Assembly (NCBI GenBank): GCA_021166815.1 | Contig: JAJPEO010000368.1 | Location: forward strand, 1 to 5,117 | DNA length: 5,117 nucleotides | Source of the DNA: Nocardioides sp. | GTDB lineage: Bacteria > Actinomycetota > Actinomycetes > Propionibacteriales > Nocardioidaceae | Reading direction: 5' to 3' | In this document: one piece after another, positions 1-5,117 of the stretch | How the letters are laid out: each line of letters opens with the position of its first letter | How positions within the stretch are numbered: position 1 is the first letter of the stretch | Notes under the pieces: model-generated | What the model was told of the DNA's origin: nothing | Databases searched by the model: none | Seen by the model: only the letters and a program-made list of their open reading frames with translations | Translations under genes and position numbers: made by a program

Positions 1-221
1 ACCGCCGCGATGAGCGCGCGGTTCTGGTCGTTGATCGGGCTCTTGCCGCCGAACAGGAAGTAGTGCTCCCCGACCTCCTCCAGGCGCTCGCGCGGGATGC
101 CGCGTCCCCGGGTGACGTTCTCGAGGAACGGCACCACGTCGTCGGGCTTCTCGGGCCCACCGAACGAGAGGATCAACACGGCGTCGTACGGCGTCACATC
201 GGGCCCGCTGGCGAGATTCAT
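1..221 (-). CDS. hemH: Ferrochelatase (coproporphyrin ferrochelatase type), N-terminal part
   Basis: Ferrochelatase inserts ferrous iron into a porphyrin ring in the cytoplasm. In actinobacteria the usual substrate is coproporphyrin III, giving coprohaem, hence the newer name cpfC; that is family knowledge. Only the first 73 residues are here, and the rest lies beyond the left edge. My reading of the minus strand starts [15 protein letters not shown]. It shows the family's opening strand and loop ILSFGGPE (residues 17-24), then [15 protein letters not shown] (36-50), then [13 protein letters not shown] (53-65), the standard N-terminal signature. The iron-sulfur cysteines of some actinobacterial enzymes would lie outside the window. 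The ATG at 221-219 was chosen because the homologous block begins just after it and a TACGCT box ends 6 nt upstream, which fits a leaderless start. The divergent transporter starts 33 bp away. The family call is firm; the exact porphyrin substrate is inferred. Confidence 0.93.
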   Translation of the reverse strand, partial: MNLASGPDVTPYDAVLILSFGGPEKPDDVVPFLENVTRGRGIPRERLEEVGEHYFLFGGKSPINDQNRALIAA

Positions 222-227
222 GTCGCC

Positions 228-233
228 AGCGTA
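228..233 (-). promoter_or_regulatory. Probable -10 box of hemH (leaderless promoter)
   Basis: Read on the minus strand, TACGCT (233 to 228) matches the TANNNT -10 consensus. It is followed by 6 nt and then the hemH ATG, so transcription would start at or next to the start codon. No Shine-Dalgarno sequence fits in that space. I see no convincing -35 hexamer; its place would overlap the start of the divergent transporter. Predicted from pattern and spacing only. Confidence 0.5.
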
Positions 234-241
234 GATCGGCC

Positions 242-247
242 TACGAT
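242..247 (+). promoter_or_regulatory. Probable -10 box of the MFS transporter (leaderless promoter)
   Basis: TACGAT at 242-247 fits TANNNT and lies 7 nt before the ATG at 255. This predicts an mRNA starting at or within a base or so of the start codon. There is no Shine-Dalgarno sequence upstream. The box mirrors the hemH -10 box on the other strand: the arms CGTAG (230-234) and CTACG (241-245) are perfect inverted repeats. A -35 element is not obvious, which is common in actinobacterial promoters. Confidence 0.5.
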
Positions 248-254
248 CTCGCTG

Positions 255-1460
255 ATGCTCGACTCCTACACCCGGGTCCTGGCCCGACCGGGGGCCCTGG
301 CCTTCAGCGCCGCCGGCCTGCTCGGCCGCATGCCCATCTCCATGACGGGCCTGGGCATCGTCTTGCTGGTCTCGATGCGTACGGGCTCGTACGGGCTCGC
401 TGGCGCACTCTCCGCCGCCTTCGTCGTCGCCGAGGCCACGATGGCGCTGTGGCACGGTCGCTGGGTGGACCGCTGGGGGCAGTCCAGGGTGCTCCCGGTC
501 GCCATCACCGTCTTCGCCGCGGCCCTGGGCCTGCTGATGGTGTCGGTCGAGCAGGACTGGGCGGCCTGGACCGGATACGCCTTCGCCGCGGCAGCCGGGG
601 CCTCGCTCCCCCAGGTCGGCGCGTGCGTGCGCACCCGCTGGTCCCACGTGCTCACCCGGCCCAGCGAGGTCCAGACGGCCTATGCGCTGGAGGCGGTGCT
701 GGACGAGGTGGTCTTCATCTTCGGCCCCGTGCTCGTGACGCTGCTGGCGACGTCGTGGCACCCGGCCGCGGGCCTGGGCGTCGCGCTGGTGCTCGGCCTG
801 GCCGGCACGTGGGCCCTCTCGCTCCAGCGCGCGACCGAGCCGCCGCCGCGTCCGGCCGGGACCCCCCGTGGCGACGCGCCCATGCCCTGGCCGGTGGTCG
901 TCCCCCTGGCGGCGGTGTGCCTGTCCCTCGGGGCCCTCTTCGGCGCGGCGGAGGTGGCCACCGTCGCGTTCGCGGACGTCGAGGGCGCGCCCTGGGCCGC
1001 CGGGCCCCTCCTGGCCGTCTGGGCCCTCGGCAGCCTGGTGGCCGGTCTGGTCACGGGCGCCGTGCGCTGGCAGCGCGGCCCGGCCGTGCGCCTGCGGATC
1101 GGAGCGACGGCCATGGCCGTGGCCATGGTCCCGCTGATGCTCGTCGACTCCCTGGGGCTCATGGCCCTGGCCCTGCTCGTCGGGGGCCTGGCGATCGCCC
1201 CGACCATGATCGCCGCGATGACGATGGTCGAGGAACGCGTCCCACCGGGGCGCCTCACCGAGGGGATCGCGGTGCTCCACACCGGACTGGTCGCCGGTGT
1301 GGCCCCGGGAGCCTGGCTCGCGGGGGTGCTGGCCGACAACCACGGCCCGGCTGCCGCCTACGCAGTCGCGCTCGCCGGCGGAGTGGCCGGCGCCGCGATC
1401 GCCGTCGTCACCTCCGCGCTCGCCCGTCCGCGCCCGGTGCAGCAGCCCGCGGTGCCCTAG
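255..1460 (+). CDS. Major facilitator superfamily (MFS) transporter, substrate unknown
   Basis: This is a 401-residue inner-membrane protein with about twelve hydrophobic segments, roughly at 14-42, 47-66, 79-97, 104-123, 148-167, 169-190, 213-231, 247-270, 280-296, 299-322, 338-360 and 366-390. The charged, proline-rich stretch at 191-210 is the central cytoplasmic loop between two six-helix halves. [11 protein letters not shown] (68-78), between helices 2 and 3, matches MFS motif A (GxxxDRxGxR). The acidic-then-GP pattern [18 protein letters not shown] (145-162) resembles helix 5 of drug- or solute-exporting MFS proteins. The open frame extends back to 63, but that part lies over hemH on the other strand and is not transporter-like, so I start at the ATG at 255, just after a TACGAT box. 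The stop is 9 bp before the oxidase gene, so read-through into it is possible. A 10-bp tandem repeat lies within the gene at 378-399. No feature shows the substrate; efflux is only a guess. Confidence 0.87.
   Translation: MLDSYTRVLARPGALAFSAAGLLGRMPISMTGLGIVLLVSMRTGSYGLAGALSAAFVVAEATMALWHGRWVDRWGQSRVLPVAITVFAAALGLLMVSVEQDWAAWTGYAFAAAAGASLPQVGACVRTRWSHVLTRPSEVQTAYALEAVLDEVVFIFGPVLVTLLATSWHPAAGLGVALVLGLAGTWALSLQRATEPPPRPAGTPRGDAPMPWPVVVPLAAVCLSLGALFGAAEVATVAFADVEGAPWAAGPLLAVWALGSLVAGLVTGAVRWQRGPAVRLRIGATAMAVAMVPLMLVDSLGLMALALLVGGLAIAPTMIAAMTMVEERVPPGRLTEGIAVLHTGLVAGVAPGAWLAGVLADNHGPAAAYAVALAGGVAGAAIAVVTSALARPRPVQQPAVP
378..399 (+). repeat. 10-bp tandem repeat within the MFS gene
   Basis: CGTACGGGCT occurs twice head to tail (378-387 and 388-397) and continues with CG, giving 22 bp of perfect period 10. 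Because 10 is not a multiple of 3, the copies are read in different frames, encoding RTGSYGL at transporter residues 42-48, at the start of helix 2. Gain or loss of one unit would break the reading frame. Confidence 0.8.
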
Positions 1461-1463
1461 CCT
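1458..1463 (+). promoter_or_regulatory. Probable -10 box of the FAD oxidase, overlapping the transporter stop codon
   Basis: TAGCCT at 1458-1463 fits TANNNT, and its first three bases are the TAG stop codon of the transporter. Six bases separate it from the oxidase ATG at 1470, the same spacing as at hemH and TRIC. The surrounding GTGCCCTAGCCTGC (1452-1465) is repeated exactly upstream of the TRIC gene on the other strand. This suggests a leaderless promoter of the oxidase's own, in addition to any read-through. Confidence 0.5.
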
Positions 1464-1469
1464 GCGGCC

Positions 1470-2792
1470 ATGAGCTCACCCGTCTCCGGCAACCTCTGGC
1501 GCAACTGGTCGGGCCTCGCGAGCGCGACCGCCCATCGTGTGGCGGCACCCCGCTCGGCCCAGGACGTGGTCCAGGCGGTCGATCGTGCCCGCGCATCGGG
1601 TCTCGGCGTGAAGATGGCCGGCAGTGGGCACTCCTTCACCGACATCGCCGCTCCCGAGCACACCCTGCTGCGGCCCGAGGAGCTCAGCGGCGTCGTCGAG
1701 ATCGACCGCGCCGCGATGACGGTCACGGCCCTCGCCGGCACGCCGCTGAAGGAGCTGAACCTCTCGCTCGAGCGGCTCGGCCTCTCGCTGCACAACATGG
1801 GTGACATCGCCGAGCAGACGCTCGCCGGGGCCACCTCCACCGGCACCCACGGCACCGGAGGCGTGGCGGCGGGGCTCTCGGCACAGCTCGCCGGCCTCGA
1901 GATGGTCACCGGCACGGGTGAGCTGCTGCGCGCCACCCCCGAGGAGAACCCCGACGTCCTCGACATCGCCCGCGTCGGGCTCGGTGCGCTGGGCATCCTC
2001 ACCAGCCTGACCTTCCGCGTCGAGCCACTTTTCGTGCTCGAGGCCCACGAGGAGCCGATGGGGTGGGACGAGGCGCTGGCGCGGCACGACGAGGTCGTGG
2101 CCGCCGCGCACCACGTCGACATGTACTGGTTCCCCCACACCGACCGCACGATGGTCAAGCAGAACGTCCGCACCACCCTCGAGCCAGGCGAGCAGCAGCC
2201 TCCCGGCCGCCTCGCGGCGTGGTGGGAGGACGAGTTCCTGTCCAACACCGTGTTCGGTGGTCTGGTCAAGGCTCTCGACCGGGCGCCCCGAGCGGTGCCG
2301 GCGGTCAACCAGGTCACGGGCAGGGCGCTGTCCGAGCGCACCTACAGCGACCTGGCCCACCGGGTGTTCGTCACGCCGCGCCGCGTGGTGTTCCGCGAGA
2401 TGGAGTACGCCGTCCCCCGCGAGGTCGGGCTGGACGTCCTGCGGGAGTGCCGCCGCGTGATCGACGCCCACGACTGGCGCATCAGCTTCCCGGTCGAGGT
2501 GCGAACCGCCCGGCCCGACGACGTCCCGCTGTCGACGGCGCACGGTCGCGAGACCCTCTACCTGGCCTTCCACACCGCCGCCGGCACCGACCACACCGAC
2601 TACTTCGCCGGCATCGAGCCGATCCTGCGCGCTGCGGGTGGGCGACCCCACTGGGGCAAGCTGCACACCATGACAGCCGCGGACCTCGCGGGCGTGTACG
2701 ACCGGTGGGAGGACTTCCGGGCCATGCGCGAGCGCCTCGATCCCGACCGCGTCTTCGCCAACCCCTACCTGCGCCGGGTGCTGGGCGACTGA
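1470..2792 (+). CDS. FAD-linked oxidoreductase, D-arabinono-1,4-lactone oxidase family
   Basis: This 440-residue cytoplasmic flavoenzyme is of the vanillyl-alcohol-oxidase type. Relatives oxidise aldonolactones (L-gulono-, L-galactono- or D-arabinono-1,4-lactone) or alditols, passing electrons to oxygen or another acceptor. The N-terminal FAD-binding domain covers about residues 15-170. It contains AGSGHSFTD (50-58), whose His54 sits where family members attach FAD covalently, and [11 protein letters not shown] (120-130), a flavin-binding loop. The C-terminal ALO domain covers about 180-437. It contains MYWFPHTD (218-225), FPVEVR (340-345), HWGK (394-397, the family's HWxK signature) and a closing [11 protein letters not shown]. 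In the related alditol oxidase, an active-site Glu, Arg and Lys fall in motifs like the last three; that mapping is from memory. Length is typical. The ATG at 1470 lies 6 nt after a TAGCCT box, and no ribosome site fits. The next gene converges on it with an 8-bp gap. The family is clear; the substrate and the oxidase versus dehydrogenase choice are not. Confidence 0.9.
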   Translation: MSSPVSGNLWRNWSGLASATAHRVAAPRSAQDVVQAVDRARASGLGVKMAGSGHSFTDIAAPEHTLLRPEELSGVVEIDRAAMTVTALAGTPLKELNLSLERLGLSLHNMGDIAEQTLAGATSTGTHGTGGVAAGLSAQLAGLEMVTGTGELLRATPEENPDVLDIARVGLGALGILTSLTFRVEPLFVLEAHEEPMGWDEALARHDEVVAAAHHVDMYWFPHTDRTMVKQNVRTTLEPGEQQPPGRLAAWWEDEFLSNTVFGGLVKALDRAPRAVPAVNQVTGRALSERTYSDLAHRVFVTPRRVVFREMEYAVPREVGLDVLRECRRVIDAHDWRISFPVEVRTARPDDVPLSTAHGRETLYLAFHTAAGTDHTDYFAGIEPILRAAGGRPHWGKLHTMTAADLAGVYDRWEDFRAMRERLDPDRVFANPYLRRVLGD

Positions 2793-2794
2793 AC

Positions 2795-2816
2795 CCCGGC
2801 TCAGACGTTGGCCGGG
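2795..2816. terminator. Weak hairpin between convergent genes, possible shared terminator
   Basis: CCCGGC (2795-2800) and GCCGGG (2811-2816) are a perfect 6-bp inverted repeat around a 10-nt loop. It lies just past the oxidase stop and over the last codons of the TRIC gene. It could terminate transcription from both sides, but it has no T-tract on either strand, and 6-bp GC stems are common in such DNA. It is reported because the 8-bp convergent gap leaves no other candidate. Confidence 0.25.
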
Positions 2817-3436
2817 CCCCGCGGCATCGGAGCCTGCCAGCCCCGCACGAGGGCCAGGCCGCGCCACGCCAGGGCGGTGCCGAACCCGGCCCCCGCCACG
2901 ACGAGGAGGTCGAGGTCGGTGCGGTCCAGCAGCACCGCCACGATCGCGCCCGCGAGCGCGGGGGTGGCGTACAGGACCCCTTCGAAGATGACCGGGACCC
3001 GGCCCGCGAGGACGTCGCGCATCATGCCCCCGCCCACGGCGGTGACCAGGCCCATCAGTGCGGCCGGCACGGGCCCCAGCCCGTAGGACACGGCCTTGAG
3101 CGCGCCGGTGACGCAGAAGAGCGCCAAGCCGAAGGCGTCGAAGATCGTCACGATCCGCTCGAGGCGCCCCACGGTCGGGTGGAACACGAAGGTGAGCAGG
3201 CCCGCGGCCACGGGGACCAGCAGGTAGCGCCAGTCCGCGAGAGCCGCCGGCGGCGTCGCCCCGATGAGCACATCGCGGACGAAGCCCCCACCAAGTCCCG
3301 TGACGGTGGCGAGGACCAGGGCCGCGAAGAGGTCGAGGTGCTTGCGGGCAGCCACCAGCGCGCCGGAGACGGCGAAGGCGAAGATGCCCACGAGGTCGAG
3401 GACGACCAGCGTGGTGGCGAGCTCCTGGGGCGGCAC
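2801..3436 (-). CDS. TRIC cation channel family protein (YadS/UPF0126)
   Basis: This 211-residue integral membrane protein belongs to the bacterial TRIC/UPF0126 family, once called the glycine-transporter-domain family. Characterised prokaryotic TRIC proteins form trimers with an ion-conducting pore through each subunit; that is family knowledge. About seven hydrophobic segments are visible (roughly 8-30, 34-52, 69-88, 97-115, 122-140, 152-172, 176-197), fitting the 3+3+1 layout. The internal duplication is plain: AVSGALVAARKH...GLGGGFVRDVLIG (22-59) is echoed by CVTGALKAVSYG...AVGGGMMRDVLAG (108-145). The paired GGG-xx-RD motifs are the family hallmark. Length is typical. The start is GTG at 3436, chosen because the family's first helix begins right after it and a TAGCCT box ends 6 nt upstream, arguing for a leaderless mRNA. 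It is divergent from sepH and convergent with the oxidase. The ion carried and the physiological role are unknown. Confidence 0.9.
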   Translation of the reverse strand: MPPQELATTLVVLDLVGIFAFAVSGALVAARKHLDLFAALVLATVTGLGGGFVRDVLIGATPPAALADWRYLLVPVAAGLLTFVFHPTVGRLERIVTIFDAFGLALFCVTGALKAVSYGLGPVPAALMGLVTAVGGGMMRDVLAGRVPVIFEGVLYATPALAGAIVAVLLDRTDLDLLVVAGAGFGTALAWRGLALVRGWQAPMPRGPANV

Positions 3437-3442
3437 GGCAGC

Positions 3443-3448
3443 AGGCTA
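3443..3448 (-). promoter_or_regulatory. Probable -10 box of the TRIC gene (leaderless promoter)
   Basis: On the minus strand TAGCCT (3448 to 3443) is followed by 6 nt and the GTG start at 3436. The 21-base stretch from GTGCCC through the start codon differs from that of the FAD oxidase at only two positions, one of them the first base of the start codon. A TTGCCG at 3477-3472 is too far away (23-nt spacer) to be a normal -35. Confidence 0.5.
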
Positions 3449-3520
3449 GGGCACGCCGTCCGTCCAGCGCCCGGCAATCCACCGCGGGCACGCCGTACCG
3501 GTAGCGGGCCGCGGCGTGCC
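3449..3520. repeat. Three copies of a 9-bp element in the TRIC/sepH intergenic region
   Basis: GGGCACGCCGT occurs as a direct repeat at 3449-3459 and 3486-3496. Its 9-bp core GGCACGCCG recurs inverted, as CGGCGTGCC, at 3512-3520. The second and third copies could pair as a 9-bp stem with a 16-nt loop. The first copy abuts the TRIC -10 box and the third lies 8 bp before the sepH -10 box. A regulator-binding site is possible, but the copies are short and GC-rich. Confidence 0.45.
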
Positions 3521-3528
3521 GGCTGGCG

Positions 3529-3534
3529 TAGGCT
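3529..3534 (+). promoter_or_regulatory. Possible -10 box of sepH
   Basis: TAGGCT at 3529-3534 fits TANNNT and predicts a transcript start near 3541, leaving a leader of about 50 nt before the sepH ATG. No good -35 hexamer is seen. Unlike its neighbours, sepH would therefore have a leadered mRNA. This agrees with its having a recognisable ribosome-binding site. Confidence 0.4.
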
Positions 3535-3576
3535 CGCACAAACCGGCAGCCCACCGGCAAGTCGGCCACCACGCAC

Positions 3577-3581
3577 AGGAG
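3577..3581 (+). promoter_or_regulatory. Ribosome-binding site of sepH
   Basis: AGGAG at 3577-3581 lies 10 nt before the ATG at 3592 and supports that start. It is the clearest Shine-Dalgarno sequence at any start in this window. A weaker AGG at 3587-3589 is too close to the start codon to act alone. Confidence 0.6.
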
Positions 3582-3591
3582 CAGGCAGGTC

Positions 3592-4587
3592 ATGGCGAAG
3601 CTGACGTTCTTCGGACGCAGCAACGACGGTGGCCACCTGCTGCTCAAGGACGAGTCGGGCAAGACCTACACCCTGGCCATCGACGCACGACTTCGTCTGG
3701 CCCTCCGGGGCGAGCCTGACCGCAACGGCCAGTTGGAGATCCAGATGGAATCAGCCCTCCGTCCCCGCGACATCCAGGCCCTCATCCGCGCTGGGGAACC
3801 CCCCGAGGTCGTGGCCCAGGCCGCCGGGACCAGTGTGGACAAGATCATGCCCTTCGCGGCTCCCGTGCTGGCCGAGCGAGCCCACGTCGCCGAGCGTGCC
3901 CAGCTGTCGTCCGTGCGACGGCGCAGCGGCGACCACGGCGCCCGGACGCTCGGGGAGGCGGTGGCGGCCCAGCTGCGCCAGCACAACGTCGACCCGGACT
4001 CGGTGGAGTGGGACGCCTGGCGACGCGAGGACGGCCGGTGGACCCTCACCGGCGCATTCTCCAGCGGCCCCCGCAGCGGCACCGCGACGTACTCCTTCGA
4101 CATGCGCGGCAACTTCGTCACCATCGACGACGACGACGCCCGGTGGCTCGTGGGCGACATCGCCGACGCCCCCGCCGCCCCGGACGTCACGACCCCTGCG
4201 GTGGTCGAGGAGACCCCTCTCGATGACCTCGCAGCCGCTCGGCAGAGGCGGTTGAGCGCGGTGTCCGCCGACGAGCTCCCCTTGGGCGCCGACGCCATCG
4301 AGATGGTGACGGGCAGCGCCTCGCAGCCGGCCGCTGAGGCGCCGGCGACCGACGACCACGAGGTCAGCCCCAACGAGACGACGCTCGAGATCACCGCCGA
4401 CCACTTCTCCGCGCCCGCCGACGCCACCCCCACCGACGGCACCCCGTCGGGGGAAGACCAGGTCGAGGACGACCAGGCCACCGCGCAGCAGCGGCAGGAG
4501 CCCTCCGGCCGCAAGTCGCGACGCCGTGGGCGTGCCTCGGTCCCCAGCTGGGACGAGATCATGTTCGGCGGGGGCAAGGGCGACTGA
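3592..4587 (+). CDS. sepH: Septation protein SepH (DUF3071)
   Basis: SepH is an actinobacterial cell-division protein that binds FtsZ and promotes its assembly at division sites; this is known from Streptomyces and Mycobacterium relatives. The 331-residue protein shows the expected plan. An N-terminal DUF3071 domain (about 1-190) opens with MAKLTFFGRSNDGGHLLL. It holds a helix-turn-helix-like segment at about 55-90 (ALRPRDIQALIRAGEPPEVV, then AQAAGTSVDKIM), with the turn glycine at Gly79. Next comes a W-rich beta segment at 140-190 (WDAWRREDGRW, then TATYSFDMRGNFVTIDDDDARW). Residues 191-305 are acidic, Ala/Thr/Pro-rich and probably disordered. The basic tail at 307-331 ends in a conserved-looking SVPSWDEIMFG (316-326). 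There is no signal peptide or membrane helix. The ATG at 3592 has an AGGAG 10 nt upstream and matches the usual N terminus. The MOSC gene follows after 4 bp, so the two are probably cotranscribed. Confidence 0.93.
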   Translation: MAKLTFFGRSNDGGHLLLKDESGKTYTLAIDARLRLALRGEPDRNGQLEIQMESALRPRDIQALIRAGEPPEVVAQAAGTSVDKIMPFAAPVLAERAHVAERAQLSSVRRRSGDHGARTLGEAVAAQLRQHNVDPDSVEWDAWRREDGRWTLTGAFSSGPRSGTATYSFDMRGNFVTIDDDDARWLVGDIADAPAAPDVTTPAVVEETPLDDLAAARQRRLSAVSADELPLGADAIEMVTGSASQPAAEAPATDDHEVSPNETTLEITADHFSAPADATPTDGTPSGEDQVEDDQATAQQRQEPSGRKSRRRGRASVPSWDEIMFGGGKGD

Positions 4588-4591
4588 ACGG

Positions 4592-5117
4592 GTGCGACTG
4601 ACCGAGCTCAACGTCCACCCTCTCAAGTCCGGGGCGACCCGCCCGGTGCCCAGCGCCGAGGTGCTGCGCCGCGGACTCGCCGACGACCGGTCGTGGATGG
4701 TCGTCGATGGCGACGGCGTGCTCGTGTCGGCACGTGAGGAGAGTCGCCTGCTCACCATCGCGGCCGACACTCCCCGTACGTCTCCCGAGGTGTCCTCGGC
4801 CTTGCGCTTGCGCGCTCCTGGAGTTCCGGACCTCGACGAAGGGCTGCCCACCGGCCGCGAGGTGGGGGTGCGCCTGCACCGCCACGACCTGCGGGCCGTG
4901 GAGGCGTCCGCGCAGGCCCATGACTGGCTGCGCTCCGCGGTCGGGCGCGACGACCTCCGGCTCGTGTGGTGCCACGACCCGGCGAGCCGCGGCCTGAACC
5001 CGCTCTTCTCCGAGCCGGGCGACCACACGGCGTTCGCGGACGGCTATCCCGTGACCATCGCGAGCGAGTCGTCGCTCGAGCGGCTCAACGGCTGGATCGC
5101 CGAAGCGACCGCCGCTC
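4592..5117 (+). CDS. MOSC N-terminal beta-barrel domain protein, 3' end beyond window
   Basis: These are the first 175 codons of a protein whose reading frame stays open to the right edge. I read it as VRLTELNVHPLKSGATRPVP from a GTG start. The N-terminal domain (about residues 1-120) matches the MOSC N-terminal beta barrel: an opening strand with HPLKS (9-13), GLADDRSWMVVD (28-39) and SAREESRLLTI (46-56). It is followed by an HDWLRSAVGRDDLRLVW segment and FADGYPVTIASESSLERLN (about 149-167), which leads into the MOSC domain. Relatives such as YcbX and the mARC enzymes bind molybdenum cofactor and reduce N-hydroxylated compounds; the cofactor-binding cysteine would lie outside the window, so activity is not shown. 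The GTG at 4592 lies 4 bp after the sepH stop, with AAGGG at 4576-4580 (11 nt away) as a likely ribosome site inside sepH. Translation is probably coupled to sepH. Confidence 0.85.
   Translation, partial: MRLTELNVHPLKSGATRPVPSAEVLRRGLADDRSWMVVDGDGVLVSAREESRLLTIAADTPRTSPEVSSALRLRAPGVPDLDEGLPTGREVGVRLHRHDLRAVEASAQAHDWLRSAVGRDDLRLVWCHDPASRGLNPLFSEPGDHTAFADGYPVTIASESSLERLNGWIAEATAA

Noticed and set aside
63..254. Upstream extension of the transporter to an ATG at 63
   Set aside because: The extra 64 residues lie antisense over the conserved hemH coding sequence and have no hydrophobic or family character.
1110..1131. GGCCATGG repeated twice within 20 bp in the transporter
   Set aside because: Explained by coding Ala-Met-Ala-Val-Ala-Met in a membrane helix; in frame and low in complexity.
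3472..3477. TTGCCG on the minus strand as a -35 box for TRIC
   Set aside because: The 23-nt spacer to the -10 box is too long for a standard promoter.
2063..3604. Plus-strand 513-codon frame covering the oxidase 3' half and the TRIC region
   Set aside because: Shifted frame over the oxidase and antisense to TRIC; Arg/Pro/His-rich with no domain.
1476..3662. Very long minus-strand open frame (728 codons) spanning the oxidase, TRIC and the intergenic region
   Set aside because: It runs antisense to the oxidase, which has full family motifs, and out of frame over TRIC. Its translation is Arg/Gly/Pro-rich with no recognisable domain, a normal artefact of high-GC DNA.
3751..5028. 425-codon minus-strand open frame opposite sepH and the MOSC gene
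   Set aside because: Low-complexity Arg/Ser/Gly translation with no domain; both plus-strand genes are well supported.

Overview
The window looks like ordinary chromosomal core DNA from a high-GC actinobacterium. The sequence is strongly GC-rich with G/C in most third codon positions. It carries sepH, an actinobacterium-specific cell-division gene, and several genes appear to start without leaders just downstream of TANNNT -10 boxes. A Nocardioides or other Propionibacteriales-like host is plausible, but I cannot fix the genus. I see no insertion sequence, phage gene, CRISPR array, tRNA or rRNA.

Layout, left to right. (1) The 5' end of a ferrochelatase gene (hemH/cpfC) on the minus strand runs off the left edge. 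(2) A 33-bp divergent promoter gap separates it from a plus-strand 12-helix major facilitator transporter (255-1460). (3) After 9 bp comes a plus-strand FAD-linked oxidase of the D-arabinono-1,4-lactone oxidase / L-gulonolactone oxidase family (1470-2792). (4) Only 8 bp later, and convergent, is a minus-strand TRIC-family (YadS/UPF0126) membrane protein (2801-3436). (5) A 155-bp divergent intergenic region follows, with short repeats and two outward promoters. (6) sepH (3592-4587, plus) encodes an FtsZ-regulating septation protein. (7) After 4 bp, a MOSC N-terminal beta-barrel protein (4592 onward, plus) runs off the right edge.

The genes do not form one evident pathway: haem synthesis, a transporter of unknown substrate, a sugar-lactone/alditol-type oxidase, a cation channel-like protein, a division protein and a molybdenum-cofactor-related protein. 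Probable transcription units are hemH alone within the window, the transporter with or without the oxidase, TRIC alone, and sepH plus the MOSC gene.

I do not see a clearly new biological system. The most interesting signals are regulatory. Four of the six starts have a TANNNT box 6-7 nt upstream, implying leaderless mRNAs; two of these promoters are near-identical. The hemH/transporter pair shares a dyad-symmetric double -10. The TRIC and sepH promoters carry the same short element in the same orientation. The oxidase has every expected family motif but no identifiable physiological substrate.
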